A DNA stretch of 44,257 bases from Chitinophaga pinensis (GTDB lineage Bacteria; Bacteroidota; Bacteroidia; Flavobacteriales; Flavobacteriaceae): the NCBI GenBank assembly GCA_945873505.1, contig CAMCDQ010000016.1:1-44257 (forward strand), read 5' to 3'. Every line of letters starts with the position of its first letter. Within the stretch, counting starts at the first letter, position 1. Made by a program: the position numbers and the translations under genes. Below, piece after piece: positions 1-7,280 of the stretch. A model generated the notes under the pieces. It had not been told where the DNA came from and did not search any database. It saw only the letters and a program-made list of their open reading frames with translations.

Positions 1-1
1 T

Positions 2-88
2 TATCCAAATGTAGACGAATTATTAGAACAAATAAACAACATATCAAGAATTGCAAATAAAATAATAATCACATCAAAACAAAAATAA
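2..88 (+). CDS. C-terminal fragment of a small protein, possibly S23/four-helix-bundle family
   Basis: An open frame enters from the left edge and stops with TAA at 86-88, giving 28 visible residues that include DELLEQINNISRIANKII. The spacing of leucines, isoleucines and charged residues resembles the last helix of the complete four-helix-bundle protein at 950-1318, which has DELLESVTEISKLISGFI. That is the only basis for the family guess, because the body of the gene lies outside the window. It is followed by an 8-base tandem array at 144-170, just as the complete S23 gene is followed by a tandem array. The SUF scaffold gene sufB, often found before sufC, is not in view. It could also be the end of an unrelated small helical protein. 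Confidence 0.4.
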   Translation, partial: YPNVDELLEQINNISRIANKIIITSKQK

Positions 89-143
89 TGTGAAACTAGA
101 AAACAGATATTTTAAAAATTAACGAATTCTTTTTTAATTATCT

Positions 144-170
144 AATTTCCAAATTTCCAAATTTCCAAAT
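144..170. repeat. 8-base tandem array before sufC
   Basis: The word AAATTTCC is repeated with no spacer (151-158, 159-166), with a partial copy before it (144-150) and AAAT after it. It ends a few bases before the sufC start. It resembles the 7-base arrays elsewhere in the window, but its period is eight and no inverted partner is visible; a partner could lie upstream of the window. Confidence 0.75.
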
Positions 171-175
171 TAATT

Positions 176-940
176 ATGTTATCAATAAAAAATTTACACG
201 CCTCTATAGGTGATAAAGAAATCTTAAAAGGAATCAACCTTGAAGTGAAAGCAGGCGAAATCCACGCGATTATGGGGCCAAACGGTGCCGGAAAAAGTAC
301 TCTTGCTTCTATCATTGCAGGAAACGAAAACTACGAAGTTACGGAAGGTGAAATTTCATTATACGGTGAAGACCTTTCTGAATTGGCTCCAGAAGAAAGA
401 GCGCATAAAGGCGTTTTTCTTTCTTTTCAATATCCTGTAGAAATTCCAGGAGTTTCGGTAACTAACTTCATTAGAACGGCCATCAACGAAACTCGAAAAG
501 CAAATAAATTAGAAGAAATGCCATCGAATGAAATGCTGAAAGTAATTCGTGAGAAATCGGAATTATTGGAAATTGACCGCAAATTTTTATCCCGTTCTTT
601 AAACGAAGGATTTTCTGGTGGAGAGAAAAAACGAAACGAAATTTTCCAAATGGCAATGTTAGAACCGAAATTGGCTATTCTTGATGAAACCGATTCTGGA
701 TTAGACATTGATGCACTTCGAATTGTTGCTAATGGCGTAAATAAATTAAAAAGCGACAAAAACGCCATCATCGTAATAACGCATTATCAAAGATTGTTAG
801 ATTATATCGTTCCTGATTTTGTTCACGTATTATACAATGGAAAAATCGTGAAATCTGGCGATGCCTCATTGGCATTAGAACTAGAAGAAAAAGGATACGA
901 CTGGATTAAAAATGAAGAAGTCGAAAGTCGAAAGTCTTAA
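176..940 (+). CDS. sufC: Fe-S cluster assembly ATPase SufC
   Basis: Cytoplasmic ABC-type ATPase of the SUF system. In the family it binds SufB and SufD as SufBC2D, where ATP hydrolysis remodels the scaffold for cluster assembly. All nucleotide-binding elements are visible: Walker A GPNGAGKST at residues 34-42, Q-loop Q85, signature SGGEKKRNE at 147-155, Walker B LAILDE at 166-171 and the switch histidine H203. The 254 residues are a little more than the usual ~248-250. The last residues, VESRKS, and the stop codon are encoded by a 7-base repeat array (920-948), so the C-terminus has probably been rewritten by an insertion. An S23 gene follows after 9 bases, and sufD lies beyond it. Confidence 0.97.
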   Translation: MLSIKNLHASIGDKEILKGINLEVKAGEIHAIMGPNGAGKSTLASIIAGNENYEVTEGEISLYGEDLSELAPEERAHKGVFLSFQYPVEIPGVSVTNFIRTAINETRKANKLEEMPSNEMLKVIREKSELLEIDRKFLSRSLNEGFSGGEKKRNEIFQMAMLEPKLAILDETDSGLDIDALRIVANGVNKLKSDKNAIIVITHYQRLLDYIVPDFVHVLYNGKIVKSGDASLALELEEKGYDWIKNEEVESRKS

Positions 941-948
941 AGTCTAAA
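920..948. repeat. Left 7-base repeat array of the S23 cassette
   Basis: Two exact copies of GTCGAAA (920-926, 927-933) are followed by the degenerate copies GTCTTAA and GTCTAAA. The array overlaps the last codons and stop of sufC. It is inverted relative to the array at 1409-1440, so the two flank the S23 gene like terminal inverted repeats. Confidence 0.85.
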
Positions 949-949
949 G

Positions 950-1318
950 ATGGGGAAATTCAGTTCATTTGAAGAAATTAATTCTTGGCAAAAATCAAGA
1001 ATTTTCAATAAAAGAATCTATCAAATAACTGAAAACTCAAACTTCAAGAAAGATTTTGATTTAGTCAGGCAAATAAGACGCGCATCAATTTCAATTTCTT
1101 CCAACATAGCGGAAGGTTTTGAAAGGAATACAGATAAAGAATTTATATATTTTCTATATGTTGCAAAAGCGTCTGCAGGCGAAGTTCGTTCACAAATTTA
1201 TTTAGCTTTTGATTTAGAATACATAGCAAAACATGAATTTGATGAATTATTAGAATCGGTTACAGAAATATCAAAACTAATAAGTGGTTTTATTAAATAT
1301 TTGAGCCCAAAGTTATAA
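950..1318 (+). CDS. Four-helix-bundle protein, S23/23S rRNA intervening-sequence protein family
   Basis: A 122-residue, mostly helical protein with no signal peptide or membrane segment. The segment RRASISISSNIAEGF (residues 43-57) is the hallmark of the S23 family, first known from genes inside 23S rRNA intervening sequences and structurally related to the Avd accessory protein of diversity-generating retroelements. Length is normal for the family. No rRNA gene, reverse transcriptase or variable repeat is nearby. The gene interrupts the SUF operon and is bracketed by inverted 7-base arrays at 920-948 and 1409-1440, so it looks like a small inserted cassette, not an operon member. Its biochemical function is unknown; nucleic-acid binding is a family-level inference. 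Confidence 0.88.
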   Translation: MGKFSSFEEINSWQKSRIFNKRIYQITENSNFKKDFDLVRQIRRASISISSNIAEGFERNTDKEFIYFLYVAKASAGEVRSQIYLAFDLEYIAKHEFDELLESVTEISKLISGFIKYLSPKL

Positions 1319-1408
1319 AGTCTAAAATTATAAAGAGATTGTTCTCTACCTATTTAAAGACTTTTCAAATTATAAAACCCATGAATAACATTTAGTTGAA
1401 AATATTAA

Positions 1409-1440
1409 GTCTTTCGACTTTCGACTTTCGACTTTAAGAC
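1409..1440. repeat. Right 7-base repeat array of the S23 cassette
   Basis: Three exact tandem copies of TTTCGAC (1412-1418, 1419-1425, 1426-1432), preceded by GTC and followed by TTTAAGAC. The reverse complement reads GTCTTAAAGTCGAAAGTCGA..., matching the words of the left array at 920-948. It ends nine bases before the sufD start codon. Confidence 0.85.
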
Positions 1441-1449
1441 ATAAATAAT

Positions 1450-2766
1450 ATGGAATTAAAAGAAAAATTACTATCATCCTTCATGGCTTTTGAAGAGCGA
1501 ATTGATGTAACTTCAGAGTTGCACGATGTTCGAACTTCGGCTATAAAAAACTTTGAAAATAAAGGTTTCCCAACTAAAAAAGAGGAATCTTGGAAATATA
1601 CTTCGCTAAATTCGATTTTAAAAAACGACTTTTCTGTATTTCCAAAAAACGAAAATACAATTGAATTTGCAGACGTAAAAAAATATTTCCTTCACGAAAT
1701 CGACACTTACAAATTGGTTTTTATTGATGGCGTATTTAGTTCCTTTTTATCGGCAACAACACACGACGGAATAGATGTTTGCCTAATGTCATCGGCATTG
1801 AACAAGCCAAAATACAAGATGATTATTGATAATTATTTTAATAAAATTGCCAATAAAGACGAAAGTTTAACGTCCTTAAATACGGCTTTCGCCAATGAGG
1901 GAGCGTATATCAATATTCCAAAAAGCAAAGTCGTTGACAAGCCAATTGAAATTATGTATTTCTCTACAGGAAGCGAAGCAGCACTTTTGGTTCAGCCACG
2001 AAATTTGATTGTTGTTGGTGAAAATTCACACGTTCAAATCATCGAAAGACATCAAATTTTGAACGAAAATCCAGTATTAACGAATTCAGTAACCGAGATT
2101 TTTGCCCAAAAAAGAGCCATTGTTGATTATTATAAAATCCAAAATGACAATTTGGAGGCCAACCTAATTGACAATACGTATGTATCTCAAAAACAAGAAA
2201 CCAATGTTTCTGTAAATACTTTTTCATTTGGCGGAAACTTGACGAGAAACAACTTGAATTTTTATCATTTTGGAGAACGAATTGTAAGTAATTTAAACGG
2301 TATTACCATCATTGGCGACAAGCAACACGTAGATCATTATACTTTGGTGCAACACTCGACGCCAAATTGCGAAAGCCACCAAGATTATAAAGGAATCTTT
2401 TCTGATCGATCAACAGGCGTTTTTAATGGGAAAATTTATGTAGAAAGAGAAGCTCAAAAAACCAATGCTTTCCAAAAAAGCAACAATATTTTATTGAGCG
2501 ATAAAGCAACCATTAATGCCAAACCGCAATTAGAGATTTTTGCCGATGATGTAAAATGTTCTCACGGTTGCACCATTGGTCAGCTTGATGAAACCGCAAT
2601 GTTTTATATGCAACAGCGAGGAATTCCTAAGAAAGAAGCCAAAGCATTATTGATGTATGCGTTTTCAAATGCAGTAATAGAAAGCATCAAAATCCCCGAA
2701 TTAAAACAACGAATCACTAAAATTATCGCTACACGATTGGGTGTAAAAATGGGATTTGACTTGTAG
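1450..2766 (+). CDS. sufD: Fe-S cluster assembly protein SufD
   Basis: SufD is the SufB paralogue in the SufBC2D scaffold complex; in the family it is needed for iron acquisition during cluster assembly. The 438 residues match the family. A helical N-terminal part (roughly 1-110, with KKEESWKYTSL near 43-53) is followed by the long beta-helix core and a C-terminal SufC-binding region carrying the conserved stretch KCSHGCTIGQLDETAMFY (about residues 366-383). The start follows an AT-rich leader with no Shine-Dalgarno, as usual in this phylum. The S23 cassette separates it from sufC; sufS follows after 42 bases. SufD normally shares a transcript with SufC, so the cassette may affect their relative expression. 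Confidence 0.96.
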   Translation: MELKEKLLSSFMAFEERIDVTSELHDVRTSAIKNFENKGFPTKKEESWKYTSLNSILKNDFSVFPKNENTIEFADVKKYFLHEIDTYKLVFIDGVFSSFLSATTHDGIDVCLMSSALNKPKYKMIIDNYFNKIANKDESLTSLNTAFANEGAYINIPKSKVVDKPIEIMYFSTGSEAALLVQPRNLIVVGENSHVQIIERHQILNENPVLTNSVTEIFAQKRAIVDYYKIQNDNLEANLIDNTYVSQKQETNVSVNTFSFGGNLTRNNLNFYHFGERIVSNLNGITIIGDKQHVDHYTLVQHSTPNCESHQDYKGIFSDRSTGVFNGKIYVEREAQKTNAFQKSNNILLSDKATINAKPQLEIFADDVKCSHGCTIGQLDETAMFYMQQRGIPKKEAKALLMYAFSNAVIESIKIPELKQRITKIIATRLGVKMGFDL

Positions 2767-2808
2767 GTTTTAAAAGAATATTTAGCTTTCATTAAAAAAG
2801 AAAAGAAA

Positions 2809-4026
2809 ATGAGTTTTAATATAGATACCATTCGTAAAGATTTCCCTATTCTTTCTCAAAAGATAAATGGGAAAACATTAGTTTATTTTGACAACGGCGC
2901 GACTTCGCAAAAACCGCAAGTTGTAATTGATGCAATTTCAAAATATTATCAGGAAATTAATGCCAATATTCACCGTGGCGTTCATACGTTAAGTCAATTA
3001 GCGACAGATGCTTATGAAATTTCTCGTGGAAAAATTCAAAATCATATTAATGCGAAATTTGCTCATGAAGTCATTTTTACAGCAGGAACAACGCACGGAA
3101 TTAACTTGGTCACCAATGGTTTTGCGTCTATTTTAAAATCGGGGGATGAGGTTTTGGTTTCGGCATTGGAACACCATTCTAATATTGTCCCTTGGCAAAT
3201 GTTGTGTGAAAAAACAGGCGCTATTTTGCGAGTGATTCCAATGGATGAAAACGGCGAATTGATACTATCAGAATATGATAAATTACTATCCGATAAAACC
3301 AAAATTGTAACTGTAAACCATATTTCGAATGCTTTAGGAACGATCAATCCTATTCAATATATGATTGACAAAGCGCATGAATTTGGAGCTGCAATTTTGA
3401 TTGATGGCGCACAAGCGGTACCGCATTTGAAACCAGATGTTCAAGAACTAGATTGTGATTTTTATGTTTTTTCGGGACACAAAATATGTGGACCAACAGG
3501 AACAGGGATTTTATATGGAAAAGAAGCCTGGCTGAACAAATTACCGCCGTATCAAGGTGGCGGCGAAATGATAAAAGAAGTGACTTTCGAGAAAACTACG
3601 TATGCCGAATTGCCTCATAAATTTGAAGCCGGAACTCCTAATATTTCTGGAGGAATTGCCCTTGGAACTGCTGTCGATTATATGAATGAAATTGGTTTTG
3701 GAAACATCCAAATTCAAGAAAAAGAATTGTTAGATTACGGCACCAAACGGTTGTTAGAAATTGAAGGATTAAAAATTTATGGGACTGCCAAAGATAAAAC
3801 GTCTGTAATTTCGTTTAATATCGAAGGAATTCATCCGTATGATATTGGTACGATAATTGACAAATTGGGAATTGCAGTTCGAACAGGGCATCATTGTGCG
3901 CAACCTATCATGGATTTTTTCAAAATTCCAGGAACGATTCGTGCTAGTTTTGCTTTTTATAATACAAAAGAAGAAATTGATATCTTTGTTGAAGGCTTAA
4001 AAAGAGCTAAATTAATGCTATCATAA
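2809..4026 (+). CDS. sufS: Cysteine desulfurase SufS
   Basis: PLP-dependent group II cysteine desulfurase that removes sulfur from cysteine as an enzyme persulfide and passes it to SufE. The Schiff-base lysine is K225 in FSGHKICGPTGTG, and the persulfide cysteine is C363 in RTGHHCAQP, both at the expected places for SufS-type enzymes. The 405 residues match the family, and the N-terminus (IRKDFPILSQ...VYFDNGATSQKP) is typical. It lies 42 bases after sufD and its stop directly abuts the next start codon at 4027, so the genes are very likely co-transcribed. The partner SufE is one gene downstream. Confidence 0.97.
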   Translation: MSFNIDTIRKDFPILSQKINGKTLVYFDNGATSQKPQVVIDAISKYYQEINANIHRGVHTLSQLATDAYEISRGKIQNHINAKFAHEVIFTAGTTHGINLVTNGFASILKSGDEVLVSALEHHSNIVPWQMLCEKTGAILRVIPMDENGELILSEYDKLLSDKTKIVTVNHISNALGTINPIQYMIDKAHEFGAAILIDGAQAVPHLKPDVQELDCDFYVFSGHKICGPTGTGILYGKEAWLNKLPPYQGGGEMIKEVTFEKTTYAELPHKFEAGTPNISGGIALGTAVDYMNEIGFGNIQIQEKELLDYGTKRLLEIEGLKIYGTAKDKTSVISFNIEGIHPYDIGTIIDKLGIAVRTGHHCAQPIMDFFKIPGTIRASFAFYNTKEEIDIFVEGLKRAKLMLS

Positions 4027-4491
4027 ATGCATAATTATATGAAAATAGTATCATTTTTATCCTTATTTTTAGTTGTTTTGGGAAGTTGCAATAGTCAAAA
4101 AAATGCACTTGGAAACAATGATATAATAAAAGATGTCGAAATCCAATATGAAGCAAATACAAGAGGGTTTTATCAAAAATTAGTTTTAAATAGCGCAACA
4201 GTTTCTTCTACTAAAGATAGAAATGGCATTGAAAATCCTATTGTTCAAAAAGTTTCTCAAGCCGATTGGATCGCTTTAATGCAAGAACTAAACAAAATTG
4301 ATTTAGAAAATTTGCCTAATTTGAAAGCACCAACTGAAAAGCGATTTTATGATGGAGCGGCAATTGCTAATTTAAAGATAATTTATAAAGGGAAAACCTA
4401 TCAAACTTCCAATTTTGATCATGGGTTTCCACCAATGGAAATAAAAAGAGTAGTTGAAATTGTGAATTTATTATTTAAACCAGAAGAATGA
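4027..4491 (+). CDS. Small lipoprotein of unknown function inside the SUF operon
   Basis: A 154-residue protein with a lipoprotein signal peptide: a short charged start, a hydrophobic run (IVSFLSLFLVVLGSC) and a lipobox cysteine at residue 21. Translation may instead start at ATG 4039, putting the cysteine at residue 17 and giving a more typical signal. The mature part is soluble and contains a tryptophan-centred segment (ADWIALMQELNKIDLENLP). I do not recognise the family. The first ATG directly follows the sufS stop, and its end overlaps the sufE start by four bases (ATGA), so it is translationally coupled to cytoplasmic SUF genes although the product should be in the envelope. No SUF function can be assigned from sequence. 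Confidence 0.8.
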   Translation: MHNYMKIVSFLSLFLVVLGSCNSQKNALGNNDIIKDVEIQYEANTRGFYQKLVLNSATVSSTKDRNGIENPIVQKVSQADWIALMQELNKIDLENLPNLKAPTEKRFYDGAAIANLKIIYKGKTYQTSNFDHGFPPMEIKRVVEIVNLLFKPEE

Positions 4492-4907
4492 CAATTACAG
4501 AAATACAAGACGAAATTGTAGACGAATTTTCAATGTTCGACGATTGGATGGAGCGCTACGAATACATTATTGAATTAGGTAAAAAGTTACCTTTGATTAA
4601 CGAGGCATTTAAAACTGACGACAATATTATCAAGGGTTGTCAATCTAAAGTATGGTTAAAAGGAGAACAAAATGATAATTTAATTGTTTTTACAGCCGAT
4701 AGCGATGCGATTTTAACCAAAGGGATTATTGCGATTCTAATTCGTGCTTTTTCCAATCAAAAAGCTGCCGATATTTTAGCCGCCGATTTGAATTTTATAG
4801 ACGAAATTGGTTTGAAAGAACATTTATCGCCAACGCGCGCCAATGGATTGGTATCGATGATAAAAAACATTAAAATGTATGCTTTGGCATTTGATGCAAA
4901 AAATTAA
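4488..4907 (+). CDS. sufE: Sulfur acceptor protein SufE
   Basis: SufE accepts the persulfide from SufS and delivers it to the SufBCD scaffold. The acceptor cysteine is C51 in IKGCQSKVW, the same position as in the E. coli protein. The 139 residues match the family, and the C-terminal half contains the expected helical segment (KGIIAILIRAFSNQ). The start codon overlaps the preceding lipoprotein stop by four bases, implying translational coupling. Together with sufS it supplies sulfur for the operon. Confidence 0.96.
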   Translation: MTITEIQDEIVDEFSMFDDWMERYEYIIELGKKLPLINEAFKTDDNIIKGCQSKVWLKGEQNDNLIVFTADSDAILTKGIIAILIRAFSNQKAADILAADLNFIDEIGLKEHLSPTRANGLVSMIKNIKMYALAFDAKN

Positions 4908-4947
4908 ATGACTTAATTGCCTTATATGGTGAAAAAATTAAAAAAAT

Positions 4948-5271
4948 ATGGAAGAATATACTGACACAATAAACTTAGGAGATAATGTAGTAAAAAAATT
5001 AAAAGGGATTTACGATCCTGAAATTCCTGTTGATATATACGAGTTAGGACTCATTTATGACGTTATGATTAATGAAGATAACGAAGTCAAAATCCTTATG
5101 ACTTTAACTTCTCCGAACTGTCCCGTTGCAGAATCTTTGCCTCGTGAAGTGGAGGAAAAAGTACAATCAATTGATGAAGTAAAATCTTGCGAAGTTGAAA
5201 TTACTTTTGACCCGCCTTGGAGCAAAGATTTAATGAGTGAAGAAGCAAAATTAGAATTGGGGATGCTTTAG
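4948..5271 (+). CDS. DUF59/MIP18-family Fe-S assembly protein (SufT-like)
   Basis: A 107-residue single-domain protein. It carries the family core DPEIPVDIYELGLIYDV at residues 23-39 and the cysteine motif LTSPNCPVAESLP with C58. Proteins of this family at the end of Bacteroidetes and Gram-positive SUF operons help mature Fe-S proteins, probably by carrying or transferring clusters. Its place 40 bases after sufE supports that role. Family membership is clear; the exact step is inference. A repeat-filled spacer (5279-5351) separates it from the next gene. Confidence 0.9.
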   Translation: MEEYTDTINLGDNVVKKLKGIYDPEIPVDIYELGLIYDVMINEDNEVKILMTLTSPNCPVAESLPREVEEKVQSIDEVKSCEVEITFDPPWSKDLMSEEAKLELGML

Positions 5272-5278
5272 CAAAAAG

Positions 5279-5351
5279 TGTTCACTGTTCAGTTTTTTTA
5301 GTATTCAGTTTGTAGCTGACCACTAAAAATCTGAATACTGAATACTGAATA
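5279..5351. repeat. Inverted 7-base arrays between the DUF59 and DUF2480 genes
   Basis: Left side: TGTTCAC (5279-5285), TGTTCAG (5286-5292) and TATTCAG (5302-5308). Right side: three exact tandem copies of CTGAATA (5331-5351), the reverse complement of TATTCAG. The unrelated spacer between is 22 bases. The whole could fold as a hairpin. No gene lies inside. Confidence 0.8.
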
Positions 5352-5359
5352 TTAAAATT

Positions 5360-5863
5360 ATGGATGAAATCATAAATAAAGTTGCCAATAGTTCGCTTGA
5401 AGTTTTCGATTTGGAAGAGTATTATCCAATGGGAATTCGTGTGCAAATTGACATTTCACAATGGCTTTTAGAAGGATTTATTTTGAAAGAAAAAGAGTTT
5501 CGGGAGCATTTGAAACAACACAATTGGACACAATATCAAGATAATTATGTTGCAGTTTTTTGTAGTACCGATGCCATAGTTCCTGCCTGGGCTTCCATTT
5601 TAGTTGCATTACAATTAGCTCCTTTTGCTAAGAAAATTGTGAATGGGAATTTAGAAGATTTAGATGCCTCATTATACCATGAAATCCTACCCACACTTGA
5701 TTATGCTATTTATGAAAACAAGCCTGTTATTATAAAAGGATGTTCCAAAAAACCAGTGCCAATGAGTGCTTATGTATTAGTAGCTCAATATTTGCAGCCA
5801 TTTGCAAAAAGCATTATGTATGGAGAAGCCTGTTCTGCGGTTCCTCTTTTTAAGAAAAAATAA
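5360..5863 (+). CDS. DUF2480 family protein
   Basis: A 167-residue soluble protein without a signal peptide. The sequence (VANSSLEVFDLEEYYPMGIRV near the start, then LKEKEFREHLKQHNWTQYQDNYVAV and DAIVPAWASILVALQLAPFAKK) matches the Bacteroidetes-restricted DUF2480 family as I recall it. Function is unknown. It is the last plus-strand gene of the SUF group and ends four bases from the convergent hflX stop. Frequent placement next to suf genes would fit a cluster-assembly or Fe-S-related role, but no metal-binding motif is obvious: cysteines occur in FCSTDAIVP and KGCSKKP. Confidence 0.85.
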   Translation: MDEIINKVANSSLEVFDLEEYYPMGIRVQIDISQWLLEGFILKEKEFREHLKQHNWTQYQDNYVAVFCSTDAIVPAWASILVALQLAPFAKKIVNGNLEDLDASLYHEILPTLDYAIYENKPVIIKGCSKKPVPMSAYVLVAQYLQPFAKSIMYGEACSAVPLFKKK

Positions 5864-5867
5864 CCTT

Positions 5868-7103
5868 TTATTCGTCTTCTTTCTCAATTGCATCTTTATA
5901 ATCGGGATATAAAAACTTGTTGTATGGAAATCTCGTGATGTGAATTTCTCGAACTGTTTCATAAACTCGTTCCCGAAATTCCTCAAAATTTTCTTTGTTA
6001 GTTGCCGAAATAAACAATGCGTTTTCTTGACCTACATTATGCATCCAAGTCGTTTTCCATTCTTCTAAAGTGTAATGCTTTTTCGTTTTTTCTGTAATTA
6101 AATCATCCTCTTCAATTGTCAAATGTTTATAAGTATCAATTTTATTAAAAACCATTATTGTAGGTTTGTTATTGCTTTTGATGTCTGCCAATGTTTGATT
6201 TACAGATTCTATATGGTCTTCAAATTCAGGATGAGAAATATCAACCACGTGCAATAATAAATCGGCTTCCCGAACTTCATCAAGCGTACTTTTGAAAGAA
6301 TCTATTAATTGAGTTGGCAATTTTCTGATGAATCCAACGGTGTCCGAAAGCAAAAACGGTAAGTTTTTTATCACTACTTTTCTAACGGTGGTATCTAATG
6401 TTGCAAACAATTTATTTTCTACAAATACATCGCTTTTCCCAACGGCATTCATCAAAGTTGACTTTCCAACATTGGTATAACCAACTAAAGCTACACGAAC
6501 CATTGCGCCTCGATTTCCACGTTGCACGCCCATTTGTTTGTCGATAGTTTTTATTTTTTCTTTTAATAGAGCGATTCTATCACGAACAATTCGTCGATCC
6601 GTTTCAATTTCAGTTTCCCCAGGACCACGCATCCCAATACCTCCTTTTTGACGTTCCAAGTGCGTCCACATTCCAGATAATCTTGGAAGTAAATATTGAC
6701 ATTGCGCCAATTCTACCTGTGTTCTTGCATAAGAAGTTTCTGCTCTTTGGGCAAATATGTCTAAGATGAGGTGTGTTCTATCAAGAATTTTACAATCTAT
6801 AATTTTGGAGATGTTTTTTTGTTGAGATGGCGATAATTCATCGTCAAAAATAACAGTTGAAATGCCATTTTCTATAACATATTGATTTATTTCTTCAATT
6901 TTTCCTGTTCCAACGAATGTTTTTGGGTTGGGACGCTCCATTTTTTGAGAAAATCTTTTGACAACCTCACCGCCTGCCGTAAAGGTCAAAAACTCTAACT
7001 CGTCAAGGTATTCCTTTAGCTTTTCTTCGTCTTGTTTTTGGGTTACAATCCCAACGATTACTGTTTTTTCTATCTTTTTAGCGTCTTTTTCTAGCATAAT
7101 CAA
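5868..7103 (-). CDS. hflX: Ribosome-associated GTPase HflX
   Basis: Translation-factor-class GTPase that binds the 50S subunit and, in the family, splits or rescues stalled ribosomes. The N-terminal HflX domain (about 1-150) is followed by a glycine-rich linker (KGGIGMRGPGET, 153-164) and a coiled segment. The G domain has G1 GYTNVGKST (208-216), G2/G3 around TTVRK and DTVGF, and G4 NKID. The 411 residues are normal. A second in-frame ATG two codons in (7097) is an alternative start, because a TAGCTTTG -7 box at 7114-7121 puts the predicted RNA start only a few bases upstream. It converges with the DUF2480 gene. Confidence 0.96.
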   Translation of the reverse strand: MIMLEKDAKKIEKTVIVGIVTQKQDEEKLKEYLDELEFLTFTAGGEVVKRFSQKMERPNPKTFVGTGKIEEINQYVIENGISTVIFDDELSPSQQKNISKIIDCKILDRTHLILDIFAQRAETSYARTQVELAQCQYLLPRLSGMWTHLERQKGGIGMRGPGETEIETDRRIVRDRIALLKEKIKTIDKQMGVQRGNRGAMVRVALVGYTNVGKSTLMNAVGKSDVFVENKLFATLDTTVRKVVIKNLPFLLSDTVGFIRKLPTQLIDSFKSTLDEVREADLLLHVVDISHPEFEDHIESVNQTLADIKSNNKPTIMVFNKIDTYKHLTIEEDDLITEKTKKHYTLEEWKTTWMHNVGQENALFISATNKENFEEFRERVYETVREIHITRFPYNKFLYPDYKDAIEKEDE

Positions 7104-7113
7104 ATTTCTTATG

Positions 7114-7121
7114 CAAAGCTA
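7114..7121 (-). promoter_or_regulatory. -7 promoter box for hflX
   Basis: Reads TAGCTTTG on the minus strand, a perfect match to the Bacteroidetes -7 consensus TAnnTTTG. No good -33 TTG is seen at 17-23 bases. The predicted RNA start (~7107) leaves almost no leader before the first hflX ATG. Confidence 0.55.
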
Positions 7122-7224
7122 CTTTATTTGACTCAAACTTTAAGAAATAGTAACACAAATAAAACATTTATTCGTTTTAAATAGTTAAAAAATAGATTAT
7201 ATACAATTTTTTAAAAAAAATTGT

Positions 7225-7232
7225 TAAATTTG
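7225..7232 (+). promoter_or_regulatory. -7 promoter box for the T9SS adhesin operon
   Basis: TAAATTTG matches TAnnTTTG exactly and lies 48 bases before the ATG at 7281. The -33 element is not recognisable in the poly-T/poly-A tract upstream. It would drive the adhesin, PorP/SprF and OmpA genes. Confidence 0.55.
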
Positions 7233-7280
7233 AAAGTTATTTATTAGTGTATCCCCTAAAAAACCTTAAATTTTCATTTT

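Noticed and set aside
920..1440. S23 gene as part of an rRNA intervening sequence or a diversity-generating retroelement
   Set aside because: No 23S rRNA, reverse transcriptase, template repeat or variable repeat is present around it.
920..1440. Insertion sequence
   Set aside because: No transposase is encoded and the ends are tandem heptad arrays, not typical IS terminal repeats; kept as an unclassified cassette.
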